DNA of 64,000 nucleotides from Formicarius rufipectus (taxonomy: Eukaryota > Chordata > Aves > Passeriformes > Formicariidae): assembly GCA_013399695.1 (NCBI GenBank), contig VXAU01004437.1, positions 147,790 to 211,789 on the forward strand, written 5' to 3'. The notes beneath the pieces are model-generated. The model saw nothing but the letters and a program-made list of their open reading frames with translations, made no database searches and had not been told where the DNA came from. Both the position numbers and the translations under genes were made by a program. Below are positions 33,701-46,416 of the stretch, piece after piece (position 1 is the first letter of the stretch; each line of letters starts with the position of its first letter).

Positions 33701-36700
33701 ATGACTTTATTTACAGTAACAGACAACTCATGTAAAATTCAGGGAGTCCGAGCTTACTCAGTGAGGAAACCAACACACAAAGATTCTCAATGAAAGAAAT
33801 ACTCCTCCTTGAAAGAAGAAACCAGAGCCTTACTGTGAAAGATGATTCATTTTGCTCTCCTGTAGCAAACAGCTGCTCCTCACACAGAGCAGCCTCTCAG
33901 CTTCACACAGAACCTGCAGATGGACCAGTGCTGGTAGAACTCGTACCAGGGTTTTTCCTGTTCCAAGTGCACAAGGCTGGTTAAACTGATTTTCCATATC
34001 TGCTTAAGCTAATTTTTATTCATCTTCTCCAGGTTCAGAGAATTACTGTATGTTGCTTATATGTGGTAATGTTTCAAGCCATAGCTTGGACACAGTGATA
34101 GCATACAGACTAAGACATACTTTTGTTGCTCTCTTTAATGTATTGGAATAATTTTAGATATAGTACTGTAAAAAGAAATCTGATTAATTTTTTTTTCATG
34201 TTAATGGATCTTGCACTAGCATCAGACTTCTAATCAGTTTTCCACTTTTTAAGAAAAACTGTATCACACTCACCTACACTGGTTTAACTCATGAGCCTGG
34301 GCCCAAACATTTGTAAGTAAACTTCTGCTCTGTGTCTCCTGATGACTGCTCTTTGTTTCCAGCTGAAAAATAAGCCTGTCTGGTCTAACAGAGGCAGCCC
34401 TGTTCCTAGAAGCAGAATGTGTGCTTTACCATGTTGTTCTGCTAAAGCTAATTGTACTTTGCACCTCAGCAGCACTCGTATCTGGGAAAGGGATCAGGTT
34501 AAAGCAGCTGAACAGATCAAAAAATACACATCAGAGATGGAAAGGAGGACCTACGCTCACACTCAAGGAGATTCCTCTCTTTCTTCTTTACTTTGGGGTC
34601 AGCTTATGGAGCTCACTTGGACCTGACCCTAAATTTTGACACAAAAATTTTAAATCCTTTATGAATTATTTTCACATGCCCATTCAAAATTTTTGGCTTA
34701 AAATGTTATGTCTTCCAGACAGACAATTCTAAGTTTTATTTGTTTTTCATTTTAGTGGTTTTATTTTCCAAAATGTGTTTAAATAATCTTATTTGCTCCT
34801 TCAATAGCAGTTTGAATTGCTATTTAATCAAAGGTACCTTTCTCTTCAGGAAGACAGCAGTCAGTGCTTCCTGGCCTCCTGCACTGTAATTCCCTACTGA
34901 GCACTGCTTCTAAACCTGCTGTTGTGTGTTTTCAGTTATAAGTACGAGTCAGCATCACACAGAGATGCTTCAGCCAACTTAACTTCTAGCATAGGTCCCT
35001 GTTCCCTGCATGGAGGTGTGAATGGCACTGTATTGGAAGTCTCACGATCAGGTAAGGTGCTGTAAGTCTAAGTACAAATACAGGAGCTCATTTTGTCCTT
35101 GGCTGCAAGTGGAATAAGTTGTTGCCCCATGCCAGATGCTCAGATTTCTTCTCTGCTGAGAAGAACTTCAGTCTCTACCTGTCTGGGAATGTTGCCATCA
35201 CCCATGTGCACTTTGTGCATCTCATTTGGAGAGGAAACATCCAGCAAACACATATTAAAAGAATACACATCCCCTGTTTTCTGTGTTCACGTTTCCAAAT
35301 CACAGTAAATCACCTAACACTGAAGGGGTTGCTGAGACTGTGTTTAATGGATTCAGTTACCCGGGACCTGGAGCTGGGGAGGTGAAAGAGACAGTGTGAC
35401 AGGACATGAAACCACCCAGACTTTAATGGAAATAAATGCAGATTCTTGTTATCTTCCCTACAATATGGAACATAGTTGGTTTACGTGTTGCTTTGCATTG
35501 GACATGGGTAGTGGAAGAACCAAGCTGTGCCCCAGAAATGATCTCAGATTTCTCACATTAAAGATATATGCTATATACCAGGTAACATATTTATGACATG
35601 ATAAAATGTGTGGGTTTTTTAATAAGCATTTTTCTGATGGGGGACACTTATTTTTAGAAACCTAATACAATGAGGGTGAAGGCAAGTGTTATTAAAAGTT
35701 TATTAAAACTTATGAGGTTGATGGTCTTTCATTAAGGAAAATGCTGACAATAATTTAAATAATAAATTATAATCATTTATGTGCTGAATTTCCTATGATT
35801 TGTCACTGCTTCCCATTCAAATATTTTATTACAAAGATGTAAACTCTCTTCTGCAGACTGTGAGAAGGAACCATCATCATATATGTGGATATATATCTTG
35901 CTGGGAAACTTGTTACGTGGAATTGGCGAGACACCAATAACACCATTGGGCATCTCTTATCTTGATGATTTTGCTAAAGAAGAGAATGTTCCTGTGTATG
36001 TAGGTAATATCAACCAACATCAATATTAAAAGTAAACTGAAAAATTCATAGTACAAGAGGTCAATCACCCTGTGCAGAGGAAAAAGTTCAGCCATTCAAG
36101 TGTAACAACATCTACTTCATTGTATTTTCAGCATGTTTGCACACAATAGCCATGTTGGGCCCCATGTTTGGCTTCCTGTTGGGATCTTTATGTGCAAAAC
36201 TGTATGTGGATATTGGATTTGTGGATCCAGGTAGGCAAAATAAAGGAAAAGTGAAAGTAAGATAAAACTTGTTATAACATGTTCTTCTAAACAGTTGAGT
36301 AAGTTTATGTTATATTAATTATATTTCTGTAAACTGTATTTATTTATTTAATTTTATTATATGCTGTATTACAATTATAATCAATTACTGAAAGCTTTTA
36401 GGATAAAAGTGAAATTAGGTAGAATATTTTAGAACTGTGTTTTAGGGTTAAAGGATTACAATAAATGTTTAAGGATTAGTACCAAGAACTCTCACAGACC
36501 CAAGATGTTTTACTGAACTGGGATGTTAACAAAACGATTCTGCTAGCATAGAACTTTTACAGCTTTGGGGAATACCCACCCTTTCATATGAACATTTTAC
36601 ATTCTTTACGTTCCAAGTAATGTTTGCAGTATATTGTACACATTTTGCTAGCCCTTGTTTATTCAGATGAAACAAGAACAGCTGCAAAATACCAAAGGCA

Positions 36701-39700
36701 GCAAAGCAATCCCTGTAAGTGGTGTCTGTGATCCTTCATCCTGTTCCCTTACACTGATCTTGTTTTTCTAGCAGGACAGAGGTTTTCAGATCTTCAGGAT
36801 CCTGTAGTTAGATAGATGAAACATTTTGTCTTTGCCGGTTCTTAAGCCAATGTTTGATTTAACTTAAGTATAAGAACAGTGAGCAAATTCTGGTAAATGC
36901 AGTGAAAAGTCTTAGAGTCTTAGTCCTCCACCAAATATGCCAGAGTGTAACAATTGTAAACATAAAACCTGCTACTTTCATCTTCCTTGCAATACAAGGT
37001 TTAAAGCCATGGCTCACCTCATTAACACCACAGAAAATTCCTGTATGCTTAATAAGAACTTACACAATTCAAGTGAGCAGAGAATGGTTTCAGGTGAAAC
37101 ATATCAGCCCTAAAAACATCCCATGCTTGAGGCCTCTCTGCCACTCCTTTTGATTTCCCATATGTTGAGGAAGGACCTTGGTGTTAGCATGTCTGTCACA
37201 AGAAAAAGGTGAAGCAAAGCAGATGAAACAACATTGTACTGACAGGACAAGGGGGAAGGGATTCAAAATGAAAGAGTGTAGGTTTATGTCAGATGTTAGG
37301 AAGAATTCTTTACTGTGGGGGTAGTGAGGCACTGGATCAGGTTGCCCAGAGAAACTGTGGATGCTCATTCTCTGAGAGTGTTAAAGGCCAGGTTGGATGG
37401 AGCTCTGAGCAACCTGATCTAATGAAAAGTGTCACGTCTACTTCTGGGGTTGGAACTAGAAGATCTTTAAGGTCGCTCCCAACCCAAATCATGCTATGGT
37501 ATATGATTCTATAGCACCACTCAGGGTACGATTCCTGATGCCTTCACTGCACAGATGGTGCCTCGTTAGATAATTATTGATACCACTAGAGGTAATAGAT
37601 TGTAAAATGAAGCTATTGTAGCAGACAAAGTATGGGAAGGTTCAGCTTCTTCATTTAGGTAACTTGTGACTGTTTTCCCTCAATTCTAGGAAGCATCACT
37701 ATCACCCCTCAGGACTCCCGCTGGGTGGGTGCATGGTGGCTTGGCTTTTTAATAGGTGGAGCATCCAATTTCCTGTCTGCTATTCCATTTTGCTTCCTGC
37801 CAAAGAGTCTGAAAAAGCCAAAGGGAGTCAATAATGACAAAACTTCTTGTGGTCTCTTGGAAAACATGGATGCCACAAGGAGGAAACCTACTCCTGAAAG
37901 CACTAAGCCAAGGAAGTGGTCACTACTGATGAAAGGCAAGTGTTTCCCATGTTGTAAAAATGTGAAAAGCACTAGGTACATTATACAGGGGTAATGTAAT
38001 AGTTCTGCAAAGTATTTTGCCTCCCCTGCATTTCTATCTAAACAAGTCAGCAAAGGAGAGGTCCACTACAAATTATTAGATATGAAAGAACTTGTTCAGG
38101 ACTCTGAGGTTCTGCATCTATCACCTGTAATAAATCATCACCTGAGTGGCACCCACCTCTGAAAATTTTGTGCTAGAAGAAATGTGAACAGTGGAAAAAC
38201 GTTTCTTTATCAAGACTTAAAGAACATTCTAGAAGGCTCGTTTTGCAATACGGAAAGACAAATTATTCATCTGATACAGCTCATGGAGACCCTGAAGCAC
38301 ATTGTTGTTACCTGAAAATACATCAGGCTTGTATAACAGCCCTGGTTGTGCATTCCTTAGGCCAAGAAAAGGATGGAAAGGTGATATAAAGAGGAGATTT
38401 TGCTTCATTCGTTCAAAACTCTCCTGTTGTTCAGATCCCAGTGGAAGACATAAGGCACCTTCACAAAGGCAGCTCTCACTTAACCTTGACCTTGTGATAA
38501 TATTCATGTGAGCTGGATGAAGTCTTTGCTGTGTGGAATCCTTTAGTCTTTATGTACAGAATTCAATAGAGCTCCCAGATTTTAACCCACCCTTCTGCCT
38601 TCTTTTAGGATTCTCTTCCTGTATCTCAGCCTCTGGTGTTTTTCAGGAACCTGATTTTGCTTTCAGATACTTTCATGCAGATGAATATTGGTACAACTAG
38701 CACTTGGCCAACAGCTGAGAACAGGATTTTGCCCTAAGTTTTGCAGGTTGCTCACAGTAATTATGTCATGTATCTTTCAAAGCCAACTCATTTGTCCCTT
38801 TCTTTCAGATTTCTGTACCTCCCTGAAAAAAGTATTGAGTAATCGAATGTACTTTACATTTTTGTGTTGCTCACTGTTACAGTTCAGTAGTTTTATTGGT
38901 TTCTTGACTTACAAACCAAAGTACATGGAACAGCAGTATGGACAATCTACTTCCAAATCTAACTTTCTCATAGGTGAGTTACACCATGCAAGGACTGCTT
39001 GTGATATAAGCAGTGCTTTCTCTGGGACTGAATTCTTTGCAGCACAACTTGATGTAAATGGTGGTCTCTCCTGAATCTGAATTGTAAGAAGTACAGGTCT
39101 TGTACCCCTTGGACTATAAGAATTTTTTAGTCCTATTACTGCATTTTAATTATATTAATTATATTAAATGTATTATATTTATTAAAGTATATTATATATC
39201 ATGTCATATCTTATATAAATTATTTTTATATTATAGCAGTGGCACTCAAAAACTGCAATAAGTGCACTGTGAGAGTTTTAATTGCTGAAACATCTGACAA
39301 ATGCCTTGCAATGGAAGTGGGTTTTGAGGACTAGACACTTCAAACGCAGCATATGCAATCCAGGGTTAGAGTGAACACAAAACCACCTAGAGTTATCTTA
39401 ATAAACCGTAAAGCTTCCAGGGACATCAACCTGAGGACAGGCTTTGGCTCTTAAACCCACTGTAATTGTTTAATTTTAACATTCCCCCTCAATAATCTCT
39501 TTCAGGAATGACATCCTTACCTCCTGTAGGTATTGGAATTTTCCTAGGAGGGCTTATAATGAAGAAGTACAAAATGGGCATCATTGGAGCAACCAAGTTT
39601 TCTTTTACCATGTCATTTTTGGCCTATGCCATCAGTTTTTTGCACTTTTTTGTTGGCTGTGAGAACTATGCTGTGGCAGGAATGACAGTGTCTTATGAAG

Positions 39701-42700
39701 GGTGAGTATAAAATGGAGAGTTGCTCTTTCTGCATGGCAGCAATAGTTCTACAGATGTACTAGAACATCAAGACTAAACGAGGAACAGGTTTTTGCAACA
39801 CTTATGAGAAAGGGAACACTACCACATGTCACAGGGATAGATTTGTTGGTCAGCAGTGTCAGCCTGTGAAAGCCCAGCACTGGTTAAAGACTCATTAGAA
39901 ATTGCATCATTCCCAGCATAGGTTGATAGGCTGTGTAGGGAGTGATATTGCTGTTTCACACAGTGCTGCCTCTACACCAGGAGCAATTTTCTACCAAAGT
40001 CTATTCAGTAAAAGGATGAAGAATATGTAACAGAGGGCATGGGTAGCATATCCTGCACAGAGGTGGAAAGACCACAACCTTCTGGACTCTCAGCCTAAAT
40101 GAAGTTTTTGTGTCTACTGAGGATTCTCTCAGGAGAGATTGTGGGTTTAAAAGTTACAGGCTACTTTTTTTTCTTGGAGTGAAGATACCAGGACAGGGCA
40201 CATGTGCTAGGACCTGTCTACCCAGAGGGCCCAGCATCACACTTGGATGGGGGGATGTCACTGCCCTATGTCCAATCTGTTCAGAGTACCTCATGGCTAC
40301 TGTTATCCTGTCTGCATCTGCCTGGAGAACTTACCCATAGTTCCATAATTTGTCACTACAGTGCATTTATCAAGCCAAACCGGTTCAGAGCTGAAAATGT
40401 GGAACTGGACAGGCAAGATGTTTATATTTGTTGGAGTCTGAGGTCTAATCGTTGCTGGAGGTGTATTCTGTAGTGTTTTCACTAGGAATGTAAATGGTGG
40501 ACTAGGGAATATGCTTAGTAAACACTGAGATGAAAGAGAAAGCATGCACAAAAATCTTAGTTAACCCAGAAAGATGAGGAAAGACACCCCTCTTTGTTAC
40601 AGATCTTCATACCCAAAGTATGTCTGAAATGAAAAGGAAATACAGCATTCTCCACATTCTCTAGGAAGAGAAAGGCTAGACTAAAAGGGAGGAGTAGTTT
40701 TTAACTATGGAGACCAGGAAATGTAGTTTCTGTCATTGGTGAATTTTTACCAACAGCTAAAGATATACTTGATAAGACTGTGGTAAGTGTTGTTAGCTCT
40801 AAGTCCATTTAGGGGGGGAGTCTAGCTGACCTTTCACTCCTTTTTCTTTCCTGTTTACACCTGCCAGTAAAATCTGTAACAATGTTTTGTTTTAAAAGCC
40901 TTTGTAATTTAGAAATCACTTAAATATCAGTGCAAGTAGGGTGGAAGCTCAAACAGATCAATACTGTAGAGACTCAGATGTGCAAACTAATGTCCTGGAC
41001 ATATTAGACGGGTTTCAGGACAGCAAGCCATCCACACAAATGGAATTAGATTGACCTGAGCACTGAAATAAAAATGTCTTACACTTGTCTGAACTTAACT
41101 TCCAAGCCAACCCATTCCATATGATGAGCATGCCGTATTTTCTGAGTGCAACTCCCACTGCAAATGTGCCTCCAATGTGTGGGATCCTGTGTGTGGAGAC
41201 AACGGCATCACGTATGTTTCAGCGTGTCTGGCTGGGTGTGAGACTTCAGAGGGACATGGAAGGAACACAGTAAGACCCTGCTTCAGTTTCTGAGGTTTTC
41301 TACCAGCTTATTTTCCATGTAACAGGGATTTAAGAGTATAATGCACTTAAGGAAAAACAAAGTTACTGTGGAAGAGTCAGAGATGTATTTATGAATTCTG
41401 GTTACAAATAGCACAGAAGAGAGAGATTTCTCTGAGTTACAGCACATTAAGCAAAAAAGCCCTAGCTCTTTATTGTAAATATTAACTTTCACCTTTTCTA
41501 GGTTGACCACAAGTGGGGGAAATGGACAAACCAAATTGGTTACATGTTGCCTGAAGATTGTCCATGGTTTGTCTTTCAGAAATCTCCTTTTGGCCACCCT
41601 GAGGTTTTTAACTAACAGTTAAAGTACACTAAAATAAGATAGTACCTTCCCTGATACTGATCATTAATGTTTAAACATGAAAAATCATTTGAGGGAAGGC
41701 ATCTTGTTTCCTCCATGTGAGATTCTGGGATATCGGGATACTGCCTTTTTTTCTGGGTGACTGATTTCTGCTTGGCAGAGAGTGCTGGGAATAATGCCCA
41801 GAGTCCCAGAGAAGCTCCAGTTCATGGATGCAAACCATCACTGGACTATACCATTCCCATGTCCTCTAGTGCCAGAAGACACATTATCTGGAGTTATCTC
41901 TTGTGCTCAGTTTTCTCTCCAACAGAATCCTCATTGCATTAGCAGCATCCTACTAAACCTGCTTTGTGTCTTCCAGGTATTCCATAACTGCACGTGTCTT
42001 AAAATCAGCAGTTCATGGACAGGAAACAACTCTGCCACCTTGGGGCAATGTCCAAAAAGTAAAGATTGTTCAATGAATTTTATTTATTATACAGTAATAC
42101 AGGTCATAGGTGGCTTTTGTTACTCACTGGGAGGCACTCCAGCATACATGATTATGTTTAGGTAAGTAAAACTAGCTGAATACCAAAAGCCCACGCTTTA
42201 CAATGAAGCTTTAAAAATCGTGTTTATGTTTCTTTCCCTTAGTAAAAAAGAGTTTCTTGCAGTATAACATGCTTACTTTAACGAGTTTTGTCATTTCCCA
42301 TTTTACTGCTGTCTGCAGGTCTGTCCCACTGGGTTGCCTCCAGCAGCAGAAAAATGGTTTCTCTTAATGCCCATCAGGTAGTGACAGGAGAGGGACTAAT
42401 GGGTTCAAACTTATAGAAAGGAAGGTTAGGTTAGATATACAGAGGGAAATCATTACTGTGAGGATGGTGAGATACTGGATCAGGTTGGCCAGAGAAGCTG
42501 TGGATGCCCGATTCCTGGAATTGTTCAAGGCGAGGTTAGATGGGGCTCTGAGCAAGCTGGTCTAGTGGAAGGTGTCCTTTCCCAAGGCAGAAGGGTTTGG
42601 AACTAAAATTATATTTAAGGTCTCTTACAATCCAAGCCATTCTATGATTCTACAGTCAGGTTTTCCAGAACATGTCCTTCTTCTCTGCTCAGATTTTCTT

Positions 42701-45063
42701 ACTGTATGGATTTTGAAAATACCATGCATTTGTCAGGATTTCTGGATGTGTAAGGACTTGGTAGAGGCTGGATATATAAAACAGATCAATACCCATTTCT
42801 GATGCTTGGAGTTTGGCTCCCCATGGAACAGAGGGGCATGTTGCCAGGGGGCTTTGTGCAGTCCAAGGTGTGCTGTTGTGCAGACGAATGAACTTCAAGC
42901 ATAGAAGGATGCTACATTGATCCCACTACTTTTAACTCTTTTCTCTGAGGGCAATAGGATATTTCCCATCAAGTGAGGAAAATGTATGCCTAGAAGTTAA
43001 AGTGGTTGGAAAGCCCATTTCAATAAGACCAAGATAGACTGTGATTATGACTTTAAAATTTCACTTCTTTAATTATGCATTATGAATGGATTCCTCAGGA
43101 GGTAGGGGATAGAAATCTGTAGCCTGACTCACCTTTTTCATAACACCAAATGTATTTTCAGCAAATGTAGGAAGCACCCTTCTTCCAAATTTTGTCTTTC
43201 TGTCAATAAGAGTGCTAAATTCAGGGTAACTAACAGCAGTTAAATAGACATATCTGAGCACTAGGTAGGCCAACAGTTCATTCTTATCCCTCTTTCTTTC
43301 AGATGTGTTCAGCCAGAATTCAAAGCTCTTGCAGTTGGTCTATACACACTCATTATGAGAACATTAGGTAAGAGAAATCATTCTGACTAAATGGGATATT
43401 TGTGCATATGGGCATATGGCTTTAAATGACATCAATGTAACCACCATTTGTAAAGCAGATGTGTCCCAGAAACAGCTCTTAGATCCTGGGCTGCTCCTGA
43501 ACAATCAGTTCAGTGCTCCAAAGGTACAACCAGCCCTGCTCTTCCTTGCTGGAGCTTAGGATGCACTGGAAGCCAGAGCTGGCTCTCAGAGCCATACTTG
43601 AGAAGCTAATGTGCACAACTGCAAGCCTGGCCAAAACCATCAGACCACATTTCACGGGGACTGATTTTCCCCAAGGCACGGAGACAGTGTCCCAGCTCAC
43701 TGTTACTCTGATAAAGGAAAGAGAAAACTCCCCACAGTCCAACCTACTTATTGCCACTATTGTAGCATGTAACTCACCACTAATAAAATATAAAGCTGAT
43801 TTCTAAAGAGATGTTCTTTCTCATGGCATTTCTGCTGGTGTCCTTGCAGCTGGGATTCCGGCACCGGTTTACTTCGGTGCAGTGATCGACAAGACCTGCT
43901 TGAAATGGGGAAACACAAACTGTGGGCAGCGAGGGGCTTGCAGGCTCTACAACTCCACTGCTAACAGGTAAGGCAAATTAGGGCACAAAAAGCCTCAAGC
44001 ATTTCCTTTCTACAGAGAGACATGCTTTGTTCTTTTACACTGTGATATGTGAGGCCACTGATCAAAAATTATGGTCAGATAGTAGCTCTGGACTCAAGTT
44101 TAAGTCCGTCCAGAATTCCTGAAATTGAAAAATCTCGAGATCAAATGTTGAGTTCTCAGTTTTTAGTTAGTGTTTATGTTGTGCAAAAGAAATTTAATAT
44201 CCATGATGGAAATTTCTGAATGAATTTTGTATTTTTAATATCCTTTGACCAATTAAAAAGTCTTGAGACTTTAGGATTTACTGTAAGGAAAATTTACCCA
44301 AATTTATTTTATTGCCAGGTAGTTTGTTCATACTGGCAAAAATTTTGACTTCGTGCATTAGTCACATTTGAGAGAAAAGTCAATGAAAGAATATTGTACT
44401 GAGTAGCTGTAGGTGTTGGCTAAACCCGAACATGATCAGTCTTCTGGAAGAATATTCCAGATATTTTTTTCAGTTTCACTCAAGCCTATTTCTGATGTGT
44501 TTTTTACTTTTATACACAATAGCCCACTTTGGTGACCTCAATATATTTCTACCCTAAAATGCCTAAGGCCTGAAAGTGATTCAAAAGTCTTCCAAAACAA
44601 AGGGAAGATGATAGAAGTCCTGCTTTACGATTATCCTCATAAGGAAAAACAATACTATCAATTTTTAAAGAGAAGTTTTTGCAAGCAAAAATGTACAGTT
44701 TGTGATATCACTCACTAATAATGAGTTTTAACATTTTCCCCTAAGTTTCTTTGATATATATGTGATCCTTACAAGCCATTAAAGTGATTTACTGTAGTGT
44801 CCTTGAAAACTTCAGTGTCTTGCACTGTCTTTTGTGCTCTGTCCCACAGGTATGTCTTCCTTGGTTTAGCAGCAGCGTTAAGAGGTCCTTCCTACTTGAT
44901 TGGAATCATATTTTATATACTGATAAAGAAACACTTTCAAAACAAGAACTCCAGGCCTATGGAGAATGGACAAGAAGATGTCTCTATGAATAAAGAAGAT
45001 AACTGCAAGATCAAACAACACTTGCCAGGTTCTCCTGATGCGGAGAATGAATCCTCTATTTAG
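30583..45063 (+). CDS. SLCO1B3: SLCO1B-type organic anion transporter (OATP1B1/1B3-like), complete
   Basis: Fourteen coding exons, joined length 2121 bases (706 residues plus TAG), close to the family's about 690-710. Cytoplasmic N-terminus 1-44, TM1 about 48-68, TM2-3 about 92-133, glycosylated loop about 136-175, signature DSRWVGAWWLGFL about 265-277, Kazal-type loop about 459-540 with ten cysteines, TM10-TM12 to about 660, polar tail ending NESSI (possible class I PDZ ligand). Known of the family: sodium-independent uptake of bile salts, conjugated steroids, bilirubin and thyroid hormones at the plasma membrane, mainly hepatic for 1B. Its place between SLCO1C1 and a reversed SLCO1A2-type gene supports 1B. 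Orthology to human 1B1 versus 1B3 cannot be decided here, as I expect that split to be mammalian; the symbol is therefore provisional. Introns not listed hold nothing recognised. Confidence 0.9.
30715..32669 (+). other. SLCO1B3: SLCO1B-type intron 1
   Basis: Intron of 1.96 kb between the start exon and the TM1 exon. Contains a G8 run near 31107; no repeat family or other gene recognised. Confidence 0.8.
32670..32811 (+). CDS. SLCO1B3: SLCO1B-type coding exon 2 (TM1)
   Basis: 142 bases, acceptor TTTCCTCAG, donor GTAATT. Reads AFLAALSFSYFSKALSGTIM, then ITQIERRFDL and GFIDGSFEMG. Followed by an intron of only 88 bases. Confidence 0.95.
32900..33032 (+). CDS. SLCO1B3: SLCO1B-type coding exon 3 (TM2-TM3)
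   Basis: 133 bases, acceptor CCTTCCAG, donor GTAAGT. Reads NLLVIAFVSYFGAKLHRPKV and ends MPHFFMG plus a split codon. Confidence 0.95.
33033..34935 (+). other. SLCO1B3: SLCO1B-type intron 3
   Basis: Intron of 1.9 kb; nothing recognised beyond AT-rich sequence. Confidence 0.8.
34936..35051 (+). CDS. SLCO1B3: SLCO1B-type coding exon 4 (extracellular loop 2)
   Basis: 116 bases, two codons shorter than in SLCO1C1. Acceptor GTGTTTTCAG, donor GTAAGG. Contains NLT and NGT sequons. Least conserved exon, as usual for this loop. Confidence 0.9.
35857..36003 (+). CDS. SLCO1B3: SLCO1B-type coding exon 5 (TM4)
   Basis: 147 bases, acceptor CTTCTGCAG, donor GTAATA. Reads CEKEPSSYMWIYILLGNLLR, then GIGETPITPLGISYLDDFA. 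Confidence 0.95.
36132..36230 (+). CDS. SLCO1B3: SLCO1B-type coding exon 6 (TM5)
   Basis: 99 bases, acceptor GTATTTTCAG, donor GTAGGC. Reads CLHTIAMLGPMFGFLLGSLC, then AKLYVDIGFVDP. Confidence 0.95.
37240..37513 (+). mobile_element. CR1 LINE 3' fragment
   Basis: Sense-strand CR1 tail: GATGTTAGGAAGAATTCTTT, CACTGGATCAGGTTGCCCAGAG, GGCCAGGTTGGATGGAGCTC, AAGGTCGCTCCCAACCCAAA and the end ATGATTCTAT. In the SLCO1B-type intron before coding exon 7. Confidence 0.9.
37690..37935 (+). CDS. SLCO1B3: SLCO1B-type coding exon 7 (OATP signature, TM6), GC donor
   Basis: 246 bases, acceptor CAATTCTAG; donor AAAG|GCAAGT, a GC-AG intron. Reads SITITPQDSRWVGAWWLGFL, then TM6 and a basic cytoplasmic loop. It has the canonical Arg of the OATP signature, unlike SLCO1C1 here. 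Confidence 0.95.
38809..38973 (+). CDS. SLCO1B3: SLCO1B-type coding exon 8 (TM7)
   Basis: 165 bases, acceptor CTTTCTTTCAG, donor GTGAGT. Reads DFCTSLKKVLSNRMYFTFLC and later FLTYKPKYMEQQYGQ, ending NFLIG. Confidence 0.95.
39124..39236. repeat. AT-rich low-complexity block
   Basis: About 110 bases made almost only of TTATATTAA-like words, in the SLCO1B-type intron between coding exons 8 and 9. Confidence 0.8.
39506..39701 (+). CDS. SLCO1B3: SLCO1B-type coding exon 9 (TM8-TM9)
   Basis: 196 bases, acceptor CTCTTTCAG, donor GTGAGT. Contains GIFLGGLIMKKYKMGIIGAT and GCENYAVAGMTVSYEG. Confidence 0.95.
41107..41269 (+). CDS. SLCO1B3: SLCO1B-type coding exon 10 (Kazal-type loop)
   Basis: 163 bases, one codon shorter than in the paralogues. 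Acceptor AACTTCCAAG (poor pyrimidine tract), donor GTAAGA. Reads SECNSHCKCASNVWDPVCGD, then NGITYVSACLAGCE. Six loop cysteines. Confidence 0.92.
41977..42161 (+). CDS. SLCO1B3: SLCO1B-type coding exon 11 (end of Kazal loop, TM10)
   Basis: 185 bases, acceptor GTCTTCCAG, donor GTAAGT. Begins VFHNCTCLK with NCT and NNS sequons and four cysteines, then TM10 ending GGTPAYMIMFR. Confidence 0.95.
42378..42655 (+). mobile_element. CR1 LINE 3' fragment
   Basis: Sense-strand CR1 tail: GTAGTGACAGGAGAGGGAC, ATACTGGATCAGGTTGGCCA, GAGGTTAGATGGGGCTCTGA, CCAAGCCATTCTATGATTCT. In the SLCO1B-type intron between coding exons 11 and 12. Confidence 0.9.
43303..43367 (+). CDS. SLCO1B3: SLCO1B-type coding exon 12 (start of TM11)
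   Basis: 65 bases, acceptor TCTTTCTTTCAG, donor GTAAGA. Reads CVQPEFKALAVGLYTLIMRT. Confidence 0.95.
43850..43967 (+). CDS. SLCO1B3: SLCO1B-type coding exon 13 (TM11 and loop 6)
   Basis: 118 bases, acceptor GTCCTTGCAG, donor GTAAGG. Reads AGIPAPVYFGAVIDKTCLKW, then NCGQRGACRLYNSTAN. Confidence 0.95.
44850..45063 (+). CDS. SLCO1B3: SLCO1B-type coding exon 14 (TM12, C-terminal tail)
   Basis: 214 bases, acceptor GTCCCACAG, stop TAG. Reads YVFLGLAAALRGPSYLIGII, then a polar tail with KQHLPGSPDAENESSI at the end. Confidence 0.95.
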
Positions 45064-45142
45064 AAAGCAATTTAGACCAGTGACACATTATCAGGTCAGC
45101 TTCTTTTAGAAACAACATTCACAATGTTATGACTAACTAAAT

Positions 45143-45205
45143 AATAAATAATAACACTGTACATAAAGTATAAGTAACAGAAACCCTGTGATCAACAACA
45201 ATAAA
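45143..45205 (+). terminator. SLCO1B3: candidate poly(A) signals, SLCO1B-type gene
   Basis: AATAAA at 45143-45148 and 45200-45205, 80 and 137 bases after the stop. A further AATAAA near 46124 could serve a longer 3' UTR. Confidence 0.5.
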
Positions 45206-45515
45206 AACTAACAAGTATGAAAGTGGCTTCCGTGTACCTGGTTACCAGTAATAGACAGAACAAATTACATGAACCGCACCAAATTCTCAACAAAGAAAAA
45301 CCTCCCTTGGCATTTCCAGCAGAGTCAGTCAGGTATTTTTAGTGGGGTCAAAGAGAGATATTGCCAGAACATCCACATGCCAAAGGACCACAAAAGGGGA
45401 TGCTGATCTTGTATGCAGATCCATGCAGTAGACTGACACAGGAATGGCAAGCTCAAGGTTAAGAGCAGCATTCTGAATACATCAAATTCAGTCAGAATTC
45501 ACAGTAAAACCAAAG

Positions 45516-45560
45516 CTTTAAAAAAACAAAACAAAACAAAACAAAACAACAAAAAAAAAT
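45516..45560. repeat. (AAAAC)n low-complexity repeat
   Basis: About six AAAAC units followed by an A run. Confidence 0.9.
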
Positions 45561-46416
45561 TTCCAGCTCATCTAAATAAATCATTGCAGCCATTTACCTT
45601 GCCAGACTGGTAAAAGCAGTATTTTTCCAAGGAAAGTTTTATCTTAGCTGAAAATGTTATGCCTACTTAAAACTACAAATAGGTTATCATAAAGGAAATA
45701 ATTGTTTTTAAAACTCTTAGAGTTGTAGAATTTTATTAAGAACTTTTTTTGTTGTTGTTGTTAGTTAAGTGATTATGAAATACAAGAAATACTCTGAATT
45801 TTGCAATGCTGTTTTTTTCCAAGGAAAATACCCCTCCCCGTGCTCACGGCTGTGTTGCTATGCAAGGCAGTGCCCGGCAGAGGACACTCAAACGACAGCA
45901 TTACCTCTGTGACTATTGGCAACTATCGATACCTTTATCACGTTCAGTCTCTCTATTCTGGGAGAAGTTCAGCATCAGGCAGGCAAAACACCCACATGTG
46001 GCTCCACACACTGTAAAATTTGCTCCCCATGAACTTTTACCTCGTAAAGCTGCTTTTGTGTATTTATTGGTTTGTATTCATCATATTCACATCACTCAGA
46101 GCTTGACAATTGTTGCTACTTTTAATAAAAAGGTGTATATTTGCTTTCCATTTCACAACAGGGACTGAACTGGATGGTTGATACTTTAAAATGGATGCTC
46201 AAGGCTCAGTGGGGTATGGTTAATAGATATGTTAGATTTTTTAAAAGTACATTGAGCAAAACACTGGATTGTTCTGAAGAAAGGGTTATATGTCATGACA
46301 ATCACTTGGCAGTGATTGCAGCAGCTGAAGGGAGAAGAATGGGACTTTTTTTTCAAAATGAAGTTATATTTACTCAAGGTAGAGATTCTCCATATAGCAA
46401 AACTAAAGAAGTTCTT

